This document shows positions 43,675 through 58,600 of a stretch of 64,000 bases of DNA, piece after piece. The stretch's first letter is position 1. Each line of letters begins with the position of its first letter. The stretch lies in contig NC_069364.1 of assembly GCF_021730395.1 (NCBI RefSeq), forward strand, positions 77,369,501 to 77,433,500, written 5' to 3'. The stretch comes from Mercenaria mercenaria. Taxonomy: Eukaryota > Mollusca > Bivalvia > Venerida > Veneridae. The notes below the pieces were generated by a model, which saw only the letters and a list, made by a program, of their open reading frames with translations, was not told the origin of the DNA and ran no database searches. The position numbers and the translations under genes were made by a program.

Positions 43675-46600
43675 ATGGGGAAATCCGGGCATCACAAGAA
43701 AGAAAATACTTTCAGGGTAGGTCGATTTGTAACATAATTTCGCGATCTAATACTATTTGATAAGGCACTGCATTTTTTCCCCATAGATTTCTGTTATAAG
43801 AAACGACCCTGTCACATACACCAAGATTGAAAGATGACCATTAAAATGTGATTCTTTCAGTAAGATAGCACTTCAGACACATTTAACTGGTCTAGGAATG
43901 TGGAATATTTAGCCTAAGTCGAACAGTTTTCATCTGATCTTCCACAAACTTGCATGCAGATAATGTTTGTGGGCATAATATCTCAGCCAAGTTCGATAAC
44001 TAGCCAAATCGCCCCAGGCACTCTTGGATTATGGCCCTTGAATTACTCAACATCTGCGAATTTAGCCTTGTCCGCTCTCTATCATCCAATCTTCACCAAA
44101 CTTGCTGACAAATTTTTTATGTTTGTGGACATAATATCTTGGCCAAGTTTGATAACCAGCAAAATTCAACCAGGCACTCTTGGATTATGGCCCTTGAATT
44201 AGGCCAAGTTCGATGACAGGCGTACTTTGTGACAGTCTGCCACTCTTGTTTAAAATTGTGAGTTAATTTTTTTTTATTCAACCTATTTGAAGTTTCTACA
44301 TGAATGTAAATGTTTCATTTATTGGAGCAAGTAAGTTTGACCAGTACAGGGCCCCGAGATAAATATTTTGGCCTATGAGTATATACTCATCATAATATTT
44401 ATGAATGAGTAAAATGGTAAAATCTGAAATTGACTAGGAGTAATTTTACTCCTGAAAATTTGTAAATGTGAAAACAAAACAAAACAGAAATCAGTTTTAT
44501 AACATATTTATTGGGTGTAACACCAATGAATTTGTTTGCAGTTCAGTTTCAATTCAGCATTCAAGTTTTTGCTTCTTTTTTCTCCCTTGGCATGCTTTGG
44601 CTTCACACTCGCTACTGGATCCAATAGAATATTCAGTATACCTTTAGCTATGTTTTGGGGATCATTTTAGTTGATTTAAAGAATGCGCAGAGTGTTTGTT
44701 TACTTTCACATTCTTAGAAAGAGACATTTTTGTTGTTTACTCCGCACCGGAAGTTGATATTTTAAAAATACACTACCGTGCCATCAATATTAATTCCCAT
44801 CTATTTGATTTATGCACATATTGATTGTATGATATAGTTTCTAATTTTCCTCCTGAAAATTTGAAAATGTGAAAAAACAGAAATCAGTTTTATAACATAT
44901 TTATTGGGTGTAACACCCATGAATTTGTTTGCAGTTCAGTTTCAATTCAGCATTCAAGTTTTTGCTTCTTTTTTCTCCCTGGGCTTGCTTTGGCTTCACA
45001 CTCGCTACCGAATCCAAGAGAATATTCAGTATACCTTTGACTATGTTTTGGGGATCATTTTTGTTGGTTTAAAGAATGCGAAGAGTGTTCGTTAACTTTT
45101 TATATTCTAAGAAAGAGACATTTGTGGTGTTTACACCACTCCGGAAGTTGATATTTTAAATTGACACCGCTTTATATTTAATTCCCAACTATCTTGATTT
45201 ATGCATGCATTGAGTGTATAATATAGTTTAACCTAGGTTTTAAGAGTACCATTCAATGCATGTGTACGTTCAGTGTGGAAGAATTTATGCCAACCATGCT
45301 CTGTTATGTAAAACATCCAGACGATTCAGATTTTGTTTATGCTAGTAAAAAGTCTGCATGCGTTCCTGTAATTTCATATACGTTTTTATATGCTTAAAAA
45401 TTATCACACATGCGTATATTTATTATTTCAAATCGTAATTTACACTTTTACGCATCTTATCTGGAGCCCTGCCTGTATTTTATAAAATTTGCAGATACAG
45501 GTAATAACAGATCATAGAATTAGTCATCCCGATAAGCCAAATAAGTTAGGTTAACACCTACTATTCTAACAGGCTGGTCACATTGCCGGACCCATTCGAG
45601 CTATTATTGCCCGATCAAGCTTAAATTTATGAAAAGAAGTGTGAAATTATGGTCATATCACATACAGTGACTTGACGGCGATTCTTGAAAGTCCTAAACT
45701 TGGTATATTTTGACTAAATAAGTATATTTATGAAAAAAAAGTCTTTAGAAATCTTGTAATTTTTTTAAAATGCACAGATATCTAAAGAAAGAATTAATAT
45801 TTTTAATTTTTACCATGGAATTACCAGTTTTCAAACCCCAAAGGAACTGGGAAAATTACTTACAATTAATGAATTTTACAGGTAACAAGTCAAGTGATGA
45901 TTTCAACATTTTAAAATAATGTATTAATTACTAAGGCAATACATCTTTAGATATTTAAATTAAAATAACAGATTTCAAACACATGTATTTTCAACATGGC
46001 GACAGATTCAATAACCTGTTTTCAAACCACCTGCGAAAATGCATATAATAAATGTTTTAAGGACTCTAATCGGCACAACCTTCATGCAAAAAAAAAAAGA
46101 AATTGACATGACCGTCATGCCAATACTGGGTAGACACTTCCTTTCTCTTTTTAGTGAAATTCTGACTCCATAATATGGGGTACATATATGTATTACAAGC
46201 AAAAAAAATCACAAGAAGCTCCAAAAAGGTGTACTATATCTTACTATTAGTTGGTCAGTTATGTATACATCATTCTACTCTATTATCAGAGTTGATAGTG
46301 CTTTTGGGTGTGGTCTTTATTACTCATATATATAGATTGTTAAAATCAGAATATTCTCCTGAGAAGTTCTGTATTATAAGATAATTCTCCCATTGAGCTA
46401 CAGTCACATTTAGTACATTTCTCTTTGTCACCCCTATAAGACTGGAAACAGGAAGATGTGTTAGTTTTTGTAGTGTTCTTGAAGATGAAGCCCACAGTTT
46501 GCTAAACTGTAACCTGTATGAAGACACTTACTATACGCCCAAAGGGACATATTATGTTATTCCCCCGGTGTCCATCTGTTCGTCCTTCCATTAGCAATTT

Positions 46601-49600
46601 CATATCCGCTCTGTAACTCTTGACCCCCTTGAAGGATTTCAAAGAAACTTGACACCAATGTTTGCCACATCAAAACGACATCGCATGTTCTGGATAGCTT
46701 TCTTCAAGGTCAAGGTGGCACTTAGGGGTCAATAGTCATATGCGTGTGTTTGAAGTTTGCTCTGTAACTCTTGAACTGCGTAAAGGATTGTAAAGAAACT
46801 TGGCACAATTGTTCACCACATTTAGACGACATGCAGAGTGCATGTTCTGGATGTCTCGCTTCAAGTTCAAGGTCACACTTCGGGGTCAAAGGTCATCGCT
46901 CTGTAACTCTTGAACCTTTTGAAGGATTTCGAAGAAACTTTTACAAAAATGTTCACCACATCAACACGATGTGCAGAGCACATGTTCTGGATGGCTAGCT
47001 ACAAGGTCAAAGTCACACTTAAGGGTCAAATGTCATACCTTCGGGTGTATAATTGCTCCGCATTGCGGTGCTTTTGTTAATATGTTTGATATTGCACTCA
47101 AAGTTTATCCATACCTTAGTAGAAAATCTCTTGATCAAATTTAAGTGTTTATTTGTACTCATCCTCCTGTTTTAATGTTTTACTAAGATGCAGTGTTTGT
47201 CTTTGTGAATAATATTAGTTAATAATCTTAAATTTGTGTTGAGTAGTGGTTGTTGAATAGTCCGCTCTTTCTTTGATGGAGGTTGATAATGTTCCTCCCC
47301 TTTCTTTAAATTTGCACATAAATGCCTGAATTTGTAGCTGCTTCTTGCATATTATCTTTGAACTTTTTTTTATCACAATTAACTACTCCTCAGTTTTTAG
47401 CTTGTCTGATTTTTGAAAAAAATCTATGAGGTATTGTTGTCACTTGACCGTCGGCGTTGGGTTAAAATTTTTGTTTAGGTCCACCTGTCCTTTTTTCAAA
47501 AACTATAAGAGCTACAGCTTTGAAACTTTGCACACTTGTTTATCACCATTAGATGACTGTATAGGCCAAGAACTGTAACTCTGATATGCATTTTATTATA
47601 CCAGATTAATATATTATACCTGATTTGTCAGACTTTGTCAGAATTATGGCCTTTTTTGTACTTAAAAAAATATTTATCAAAATGAGTGAATTGGATTCTA
47701 TTGCAAATCAACACAAAATGTCATAGATCACTGATTTTTCAAAATGAAGTGTCATTTCTAGATCTAATATGTTATTTTGTTTTTCTGTTTCAGTTCCAAA
47801 CCTTTTCAGAAAGGATTACCAACATAAACATAGATGTCATACATCAAATACGACACCATGACGACACACCAGAGGTGAGTATAATAACATGCATCAAATA
47901 CGACACCATGACGACACACCAGAGGTGAGTATAATATACATCAAATACGACACCATGACGACACACCAGAGGTGAGTATAATAACATGCATCAAATATGA
48001 CACCATGATGACACACCAGAGGTGAGTGTAATATACATCAAATACGACACCATGATGACACACCAGAGGTGAGTATAATAACATGCATCAAATATGACAC
48101 CATGATGACACAACAGAGGTGAGTATAACATACATCAAATACGACACCATGATGACACACCCAGAGGTGAGTGTAATGACATACATTAAGTACAACACCA
48201 TGATGACACACCAGAGTTGAGTAAACACAGGTGTTTTAAAAATTGATTACTGGAAATAACTTCTTCATTTTGATAAATATAATATTTTCCTTCCGGTAAT
48301 AAAAAACCGGCTGCAATGGAACAACAAGCCAAATTTAAGTCTTTTACATCTCTGTTGTCAGTAGTAGATTTAAACAATTTTTTGCATGTCTAAACACTAT
48401 TTTGAAAATAAGTTTGAATGTTTCATGAAATAAGACAATTTGAAAGATAATTTCCCGATCTCATTTTATGTGTTTTTATAGATCTATACAGTAAATGATT
48501 TCTTGAAGAAATAATATTTTCATTTTTCTGTTGTTTTTAGGAAACTTTGTCCTACTTTGGAGAAGCTTTGCACAAACAGTCTGAACTCAACTGTACAGAT
48601 CATTTTGGTAAATATAATGTTTATACTTTGTTTATAGTCCTGTGTGGTTCGTAGATGACAACTTGTGTATGAAAAGAACTGTCTGCCACTGCCTTATCCA
48701 TCATAAGTTACATGAAAATCTGAGATATATATATATAGTTTCCCTAGACATAAATTTCTCATTTCTACCAGCTTGCGTATAAAGCACTTATGCACTTCTT
48801 GATCTAGTGGTTTAGCCGGAGTAAAATTGAATATAAGTGAAGTTTTTGTGTGTCACCACATCAAATATGAAATTTACACACAAGTTAATATTGAAAATTA
48901 TTAACCTTAAAGGTTCATTTGTAATCTTTCAGAGTTTCAAAACAGGTTTGTAATAAGTATGAATATTGACACCTCATGCAAGGTCTCAGAAATGTGTCTT
49001 ATGTATTGTTTAGGATAACACTTTTAGGTATAAAATTCTAATACTAGTTTTCAATGTTTTGTTTGTAGCACATTTCAAGAAAGAGATATCAGATCAGGTC
49101 CAGACATTTGCTCAGCTTGTCTACCATGAGGTTTGTAGATATTCAGTTTTATTAGCTCACCTGTCACATAGTGACAAGTAGAGCTTTTGTGATCACCCTT
49201 CGTGCGTCGTCAGTCCGTGCGTCCGTGCGTGCGTCCGTCCGTCAACAATTTCTTGTCTGCACGATAGTGGTTTCATTTATGATTTTATTTTAACCAAACT
49301 TGTACACAACTTGTATCACCATAAGATCTCAGTTCCTTTCTTGAACTGGCCAGATCCCAATATGGGTTCCAGAGTTATGGCCCCTGAAAGGGCCAAAATT
49401 AGCTATTTTGACCTTGTCTGCACAATAGCAGCTTTATTTATGATTTGATTTTTACCAAACTGGCACATAACTTGTATCACCATAAGATCTTGGTTCCTTT
49501 CTTGAACTGGCCAGATTCCAATATGGGTTCCAGAGTTATGGCCCCTGAAAGGGCCAGAATTAGCTATTTTGACCTTGTCTGTACAATAGCAGCTTCATTT

Positions 49601-52600
49601 ATGATTTTATTTTAACCAAACTTGCACACAACTTGTATCACTATAAGATCTTTGTTCCTTTCTTGAACTGGCGAGATCTCATTATGGGTTCCAGAGTTAT
49701 GGCCCCTGAAAGGGCCAAAATTAGCTATTTTGACCTTGTCTGCACAATAGCAGCTTCATTTATGACTTGAATTTAATCAAACTTGCACAAAACCTGTGTC
49801 GCCATAAGATTTTGGTTCCTTTCTTGAACTGGCCAGATTCCTTCATGGGTTCCAGAGTTATGGCCCCCTAAAGGTCAAAAATTGGTTATTTTGGCTTTTG
49901 CAACCATATAGAGACTTCATTTATGGTTTGATTTGATACAAACTTCCAAAATATCTTCAACAACAATAAATCTTGGATTCCATGACAAATCAGATCCAAT
50001 CGTAGGTTCCAGAGTTATTTTATATCTGATTACCTCCCCTGATTGTAATCAAAATGAATTTATATCAGTAAGTACTTATAGGACTTATTTGAAATTACAT
50101 TATTGTCATTAGTTGGACTGAGCCAATCAGGGTAGATAACTATGGACTGATTTTATGTCAAATTACCTCCCTTTATTTCAAATTAAAATGGGTATATCTC
50201 CATAACTAATGAAGATACTGATCTGAAATTTCATTAATGTCAACAGATTTATTTGGCAGATCCTTCTTTTGTTCACTTACAATAATTTTCTTTTTAATTA
50301 CTTCCCTTTTACGTTACTATAAATGGCTTATTTTTAGTAACTTTTTTATTACTGGCTGTAGGGAAAAACCGAGACCACTTTTCTGTGGTACAACATGGAT
50401 GGTACATCCAATTTTTAGGTGTATTTTGACATATCTGTACCTTTTAAAAAATTTTTTTTTCTTTTTGGTTAAATTTCTTCCCTTTGTTGTTCCTGTCCTT
50501 TGGACTTAGATGTTTTTTTTGAGGACCTTCTTGATGATAACTGGTGAGCGATTTAGGGCCATCATGGCCCTCTTGTATTGTTTTTGTATTGGAAAAAAAA
50601 AAATATATATATATATACATGATGTATATATGTAAATGCATTGCTAACCTTGCACCTTAGACTTTGCTTTGGTATATAGGCTTAGTTTTCACAAACCCTC
50701 CGTCAGTCTGTGGTCCATTCATCCACACATTTCTTTAGATGACATCTCTGAAACTGCTTGTCAGAGTTTCACAAAACTTGATTAAGTAGCATCCTGGCAT
50801 GGTCCTTTATCAAGTTTGTTTAAATGTTTCAGCTTGGCCCTTTTTAGGGGCCACCAGAGCTAAAAATAGAAAAACCTTTAAATGACTATTTCTCATGAAA
50901 TACGTCATTGATCTTCATCAAACTTGGACTGTAACATCATTATAAGGTCTTCTCTAAGTTTTTAGCTCACCTGAGCACGAAGTGCTCAAAGGTGAGCTTT
51001 AGTGATCACCCTGTGTCCGGCGTCGTCCGTCGTCCGTCCGTCCGTCCGTCCGTCGTCAACAATTTGACTGTTAACACTCTAGAGGTCACATTTTTGACCC
51101 AATCTTAATGAAACTTGGTCAGAATGTTACCCTCAATAAAATCTTGGACGAGTTTGATATTGGGTCATCTGGGATCAAAAACTAGGTCATCAGGTCAAAT
51201 CAAAGGAAAAGCTTGTTAACACTCTAGAGGTCACATTTTTGGCCCAATCTTAATGAAACTTGGTCAGAATGTTACCCTCAATAAAATCTTGGATGAGTTC
51301 GATATTAAGTCATCTGGGGTCAAAAACTAGGTCATCAGGTCAAATCAAAGGAAAAGCTTGTTAACACTCTAGAGGTCACAATTTTGGCCCAATCTTAATG
51401 AAACTTGGTCAGGATGTTACCCTCAATAAAATCTTGGACGAGTTCGATATTGGGTCATCTGGGGTCAAAAACTAGGTCACCAGGTCAAATCAAAGAAAAA
51501 GCTTGTTAACACTCTAGAGGTCACATTTTTGGCCCAATCTTAATGAAACTTGGTCAGAATGTTACCCTTAATAAAATCTTGGACGAGTTCGATATTTGGT
51601 TATCTGGGATCATAAACTAGGTCACCAGGTCAAATCAAAGGAAAAGCTTGTTAACACTGTTGAAGCCGCATTTATGACTGTATCTTCATGAAACTTGGTC
51701 AGATTGTTAATATTGATGATCTTAAGGTCCAGTTTGAATCTGGGTCATGTAGGATAAAAAACTAGGTCACCAAGCCAAATCAAATGAAAAGCTAGTTTAC
51801 ACTAGAGGCCACATTTATGACCATACCTTAATGAAACTTGGTCAAATCTTGATGATCTATAGCTCAAGTTCAAATCTGGGTTAGGTGGGGTCAAAAACTA
51901 GGTCACTAGGTCATATCAAAGGAAAAGCTTGTTAACACTCTAGAGGCCACATTTGTGACTATATCTTCATGAAACTTAGTCAGAATGTTAAACTTGATGA
52001 TCTTTAGGGCAATTTTGAATCTGGGTCATGTCGGGTCAAAAACTAGGTCACCGGGTCAAATCAAAGGAAAAGCTAATTAACACTGTAGAGGCCACGTTTA
52101 TGACCATATCTTAATGAAACTTGGTCAGAATGTTAATCTTGATAATCTTTAGGTCAAGTTTAAATCTGGGTCAGATGGAGTCAAAAACTAGGTCACTAGG
52201 TCATATCAAAGGAAAAGCTTGTTAACACTCTAGAGGCCACATTTTTGACTATATCTTCATGAAACTTAGTCAGAATGTTAAACTTGATGGTCTTTAGGTC
52301 AAGTTCGAATCTGGGTCATGTCGGGTCAAAAACTAGGTCACGGGGGTCAAATAAAAGGAATAGTAAGTTAACACTTTAGAGGCCACATTTATGACCATAT
52401 CTTAATGAAACTTGGTCAGAATGTTAATCTTGATGATCTATAGGTCAAGTTTAAATCTGGGTCAGGTGTGTTAAAAAACTAGGTCACTAGGTCAAATCAA
52501 AGGAAAAGCTTGTTAAGACTCTAGAGGCCAGATTTATGACTGTATCTTCATGAAACTTAATCAGAATGTTAATCTTGATGATCTTTAGGTCAAGTTCGAA

Positions 52601-55600
52601 TCTGGGTCATGTGGGGGCAAAAACTAGGTCACCGGGTCAAATCAAAGGAAAAGCTAGTTAACACTTTAGAGGCTACATTTATGACCATATCTTAATGAAA
52701 CTTGGTCAGAATGTTGATCTTGATGATCTTTAGGTCAATAGGTCAGGTGAGCGATACAGGGCCTTCATGGCCCTCTTGTTTTTTCAAATTGGGGCACTTA
52801 ACCCCTTTAAGGGGTTGCTAGAGCTAAAAAAAGAAACACCTTTGAATTACTTCTTCTCATGAACCTTCAGACGGATCTTCATCAAAGTTGGTCTATAGCA
52901 TCATTGTAAAGTCCTCTTCCAAATTTGTTCAAATGTAGGCACTCTGCGCCTGTTTAGGGGCTAATCATTGTAGCTTAACATAGAAATACCTTTAAACAAC
53001 TTCTTCTCATTAACTGCTGGATGCATTTTCATCAAACTTTGTCTGTAGCATTATTTAGCTCGACTTTTCAAAGAAAATATAGAGCTATTGCACTCGCCCT
53101 GGCGTCGGCGTTGGCATTGGTTAAAGTTTTTGATTAAGTCAAATATCTCTGTTACTATCAAAGCTATTGACTTGAAACCTAAAATAGTTATTTACTATCA
53201 AAGTCTACACCAGGAGAAGCAATCCCCATAACTCTGATTTGAATTTTGACAGAATTATTCCCCTTTTTAACTTAGAATTTTTGGTTAAAGTTTTTGATAA
53301 AGTCAAATATCTCTGTTACTATCAAAGCTATTGACTTGAAACTTAAAATACTTATTTACTATCAAAGTCTGCACCAGAAGAAACAATCCCCATAACACTG
53401 AATTGAATTTTGACAGAATTATGCCCCTTTTAACTTAGATTTTTTTGTTAAAATTTTTGATAAAGTCAAATATCTCTGTTACTATTAAAGCTTTTGACTT
53501 AAAACTCAAAATAGTTATTTACTATCAAAGTCTACACCAGGACTCAGTTATGCTCCTTTTTTAACATAGAAATTTTGTTAAATTTTTTGATAAAGTCAGA
53601 TATCTCTGTTACTATTAAAGCTTTTGACTTGAATCTCAAAAAAGTTATTAACTATCAAAATCTACACCAGGAGACACAATTCCTATAACTCTGTTTAAAT
53701 TTTGACATAATTATGCCCCTTTTTAACTTAGAATTTTTAGCTCACCTGTCACATAGTGACAAGGTGAGCTTTTGTGATCACGCAGCGTCCGTTGTCCGTG
53801 CGTGCGTGCGTCCATAAACTTTTGCTTGTGACCACTCTAGAGGTCACATTTTTGTGGGATCTTTATGAAAGTTGGTCAGGATGTTCATCTTGATGATATC
53901 TAGGTCAAGTTCGAAACTGGGTCACATGCCATCAAAAACTAGGTCAGTAGGTCTAAAAATAGAAAAACCTTGTGACCTCTCTAGAGGCCATATATTTCAC
54001 AAGATCTTCATGAAAATTGGTCAGAATGTTCACGTTGATGATATCTAGGTCAAGTTCGAAACTGGGTCACGTGCCTTCAAAAACTAGGTCATTAGGTCTA
54101 AAAATAGAAAAACCTTGTGACCTCTCTAGAGGCCATATATTTCACAAGATCTTCATGAAAGTTGGTCTGAACGTTCACCTTGATGATATCTAGTTCAAGT
54201 TCGAAACTGGGTCACGTGCCATCAAAAACTAGGTCAGTAGGTCAGATAATAGAAAAACCTTGTGACCTCTCTAAAGGCCATCAAAAACTAGGTCTTTTGA
54301 CTTGAAACTTAAAATACTTATTTACCATCAAAGTCTACACCAGATGAAACAATCCCCATAACTCTGGTTTGAATTTTGACAGAATTATGCCCCTTTTAAC
54401 TTAGATTTTTTTGTTAAAATTTTTGATAAAGTCAAATATCTCTGTTACTATTAAAGCTTTTGACTTAAAACTCAAAATAGTTATTTACTATCAAAGTCTA
54501 CACCAGGACTCACAATTCTCATAACTATAATTTGAATTTTAACAGAGTTATGCCCCTTTTTAACTTGGATTTTTTTTTGTACTGGCAATGCTCTAATTCA
54601 GAGTCAAGCACTGAGAAAAGTCGAGCGCGCTGTCTTACGGACAGCTCTTGTTATAAGGTCTTCTCCCAGTTGTATGCAAATGAGGGAACTTGGCCCCTTT
54701 GAGGGGCCACCAGAGGAAAAAATAGAACCACTATAAAGAGACCTTCCAAAATACCTTTGGCCAGCTCAAATTGACTGTAATTCGCAATTTTAAAGAGCAA
54801 AGAACTATAATAGTGTTTTAACTGTTTGTCATCTGTCACACTAATTTATATAATTATTTTCTACTGCCTCTGGAACTTCCTACATCTGGAGCATATTATT
54901 GTCCTCTTTCAAAGTTGCACATTCTCTGGCCTTTTAAGTTGATTCCTGTTTCATTTAAAACCAATGTATGCCATTTATGTGAGTACATTGACAATGTTTA
55001 CTACTTTTTCAGGAAAATATTGTATCAGCCCTTAAGAAGCATCTTGTTGTTGCAAACAGCATGGCCCTTCCAGCACTACTTGAGTAAGTGTCGTTTTCCA
55101 TGGTTTTACTGTTGTAAGCCAAGTTGGTGAGCCAGGGATTGTAAATTGTTTTATGATATTTATAAGATGACTCACTCAGTTCATATGCTTCCACCATTTG
55201 TAAACAACTTTTGGAAATTTGATCGGTTCAGAATGTAAGCAGTGTCTTTTTTTTTCGTTTTTTTTTTTAGGTTTTGTAGCTGATAATCAGCCAGAAAAAG
55301 AACCCTTTGTTCCTTAATTTAAGAACAGAAATTGCCAGCTAGAGACCAGCAAATTGAGATTTATTTTCATATTTGCATAGAAGCTGTTACTGCAGTGACT
55401 AAATTTCTTTTCTTTTAAAATCTGCATTTATTTTTTTTAAAAAAGAAGCAGAAACTTTTATCTAAAGATGAATTTGCCAGATCAAAGGTTCAGTCATTCT
55501 CTCTCCTAGATTGTAATAAAACAGAGGAAAACTAAACAACTGGGAAAACAGAATGGTCGTAACCCTCTGTAATACTCTTAAATACAAAATATGACAGACC

Positions 55601-58600
55601 AATTCTTTGTAAATACATACAAGATATACTTTTTAAAACACCATCAAGCTCAGTGTCAAATTTCGTGAAATTTAGAAGGGGTTTCTTTAGGTAGGAATTG
55701 CAATAAAAGAAGATTTTAAAGTGATTATGTGCATTTTAGAAATGCTTTTTCTGCAATAACACTCTCAGTCAATATGATATGTAGAACACTATCAAAAGCA
55801 TGAGTCATGCTTTTGAAATTGGAAATAAAATAGAATGAATTAGGTGTACTTTGTATCAGATCTATGTAAAGTATCTTAAAAAGGGGTCTTGTAGTTTAGT
55901 GGTAAAAGTTTCTAAATAAGAATCTTTCGCTCCACACTGCTGTGGGTTCAAAACCTCTCTAGGGGTGTAGAATTCTTTTGGAAAGCATCCAGCTTGCTTA
56001 CAGGAAGGTCCATGATTCTACCCATGTGGGTGCCCATGGCTGAAATGTTACCTAGAGGGGCAGCTGGGGTCTTTCTCTGCCATCAAAAGCAGGAAAGTTG
56101 CCGCAATCACATGTACTAGTGTTGGTGTGATGTTGAACATAAGAAAAACAAAAACAAAAAGTTTTCATACACATTAAAGATAAAATACTTATACAAACAA
56201 AACTGCTCTGTCATTTTTAGCTCATCTGATTTTTTGAAAAAAAATGATGAGTTATTGTCATCACTTGAGCGGTTGTCGGCGTCGGCGTCTGCGTCGGCGT
56301 TGCCTGGTTAAGTTTTATGTTTAGGTCAGCTTTTCTCCTAAACTATCAAAGCTATTGCTTTGAAACTTGGAATACTTGTTCACCATCATAAGCTGACCCT
56401 GTATAGCAAGAAACATAACTCCATCTTGCTTTTTGCAAGATTTATGGCCCCTTTTGTACTTAGAAAATATCAGATTTCTTGGTTAAGTTTTATGTTTAGG
56501 TCAACTTTTCTCCTAAACTATCAAAGCTATTGCTTTGAAACTTGGAATACTTGTTCACCATCATAAGCAGACCCTGAACATCAAGAAACATAACTCCATC
56601 TTGCTTTTTGCAAGAATTATTGCCCCTTTTGGACTTAGAAAATCAGTTTTCTTGGTTAAGTTTTATGTTTAGGTCAGCTTTTATCCTAAACTATCAAAGC
56701 TATTCCTTTAAAACTTGCAACACTTGTTCACCATCATAAGCTGTCCCTGTACAGCAAGAAACATAACTCCATCCTGCTTTTTGCAAGATTTATGGCCCCT
56801 TTTGGACTTAGAAAATATCAGATTTCTTGGTTAAGTTTTATGTTTAGGTCAACTTTTTCTCTTAAACTATCAAAGCTATTGCTTTAAAACTTGCAGCTCT
56901 TGTTCACCATCATAAGCTGACCCTGTACAGCAAGCAACATAACTCCATCCTGCTTTTTGCAATAATTATTGCCCCTTTTGGACTTAGAAAAATCATTTTC
57001 TTGGTTGAATATTATGTTTAAGTCAACTTTTCTCATAAACTATCAAAGCTATTGCTTTAAAACTTGCAACAGTTTTTCACCATCATAAGTGGACACTGTA
57101 CATCAAGAAACATAACTCTATCCTGCTTTTTGCAAGGGTGATGGCCCTTTTTAGACTTAGAAAATCATGGGTAGGACAATATTTCTATTATACAAAAAAA
57201 ATCAGATGAGCGTCAGCACCCGCAAGGCGGTGCTCTTGTCTATACTCAATATCGGCCTGATCAGTTGCTGTTTTAAAGAAATTGAAATTATGATGTTAAT
57301 CTAGAAGCATTTTCCTTTAAGATGCTACAGTTTGACAGAAATTTGTGAAGTTATTCTTGTTAACTAATATTTAAGCACCATTTGCATTAATTTTGTTGAT
57401 GTTATGATGTTTCTATTACAGTTTGCTGGTTCAGTTAGCAAGAGATTTACAAGCAGACTTTTATCGACATTTTCATGAATTCTTCGATATTCTTGTCAAA
57501 CTTCTCAACACTTACACACATGATGTTGAAGTTTTGGAGAGCACCTTCACCTGCCTTTCCTATATCTTCAAGTTTCTATGGCGCTACCTGCTGAAAGATA
57601 TACAACTTGTTTACAGGTAAGATATGTTTTCTACCTATTTACAGGTTTGCAGGTGATCTATAGCTCTGCACTAATGCCTGCCTGGAGAAGCACTTGCAGT
57701 GTTACAGGCCTGTGTCAGTATGGCTAAAAACCTAATGAAAAGAATGATGGAATGAGTCTAGTTCTTTATCATTTGCTGCTGGTTAGAAATGTGGGATTTC
57801 ATGTAAACTGCTTTTTATATGCCCAAAGGGATGTATTATATTATGACGCTGGTGTCCGTCGGTCCGTCTGTTAGCAATATGTGTACGCTCTGTAACTCTT
57901 GAACTCCTAGGATTTCGAAGAAACTTGACACAAATGTTAACCACATCGCAACGATGTGCAGAGCGCATGTTTTGGATGGCTCGCTTCCAGGTCAAGGTCA
58001 CACTTAGGGGGTCAAAGGTCATATGACTTTGTTTCGTGTTTGCTCTGTAACTCTTGATCTGCTTGCAGGATTTTAAAGAAACTTGGCACAAATGTTCACC
58101 ACATCAAGACGATGTGCAGAGTTCATGTTGCGGATGGCTCCCTTCAAGGTCAAGGTCACACTTAGGGGTCAAAGGTCATACCTTCGGTTGTATATTGCTC
58201 CGCATTGTGGTGCTTTTGTTTTCCTTTTTGAAGTTCTATGACTTTAGTATGGAACTTATTAGTACTTTTTCAGTGAGAAGATATTTGGATATTGTGGTTT
58301 AGGTAGCTCTTGAATTTGGAGCTGTACAAGTGTTTATTTTTTACAGGTATTTTTCATCCTTGCTTGGCAAGCAGTACAAGGAGTATGTACGTAACTTTGC
58401 AGCTGAGAGTTTTGCATTCCTTATGAGAAAGGTAATTTCTGCACATGCAGTGGAATACTTTTACAAATAAATAGGACATGTTGTAATAATTGATCTCCAG
58501 TAATATGCTCAATACCTGTAGAAACAGGGGATACTTATTCAAGACAAACATATGTTTATAAGTCTTTACCAAAAGCTGTTTCAAGAATGAGTGTTTTTGA

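Larger units (their letters stand above)
50640..54780 (+). repeat. outer tandem-repeat element split by later insertions
   Basis: Units with GGCCACCAGAGCTAAAAATA and CATCAAACTTGGTCTGTAGC occur at 50640-50957, 52783-53054 and 54653-54780. They read on from one to the next once the two inserted elements (50958-52782 and 53055-54652) are set aside. Confidence 0.6.
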
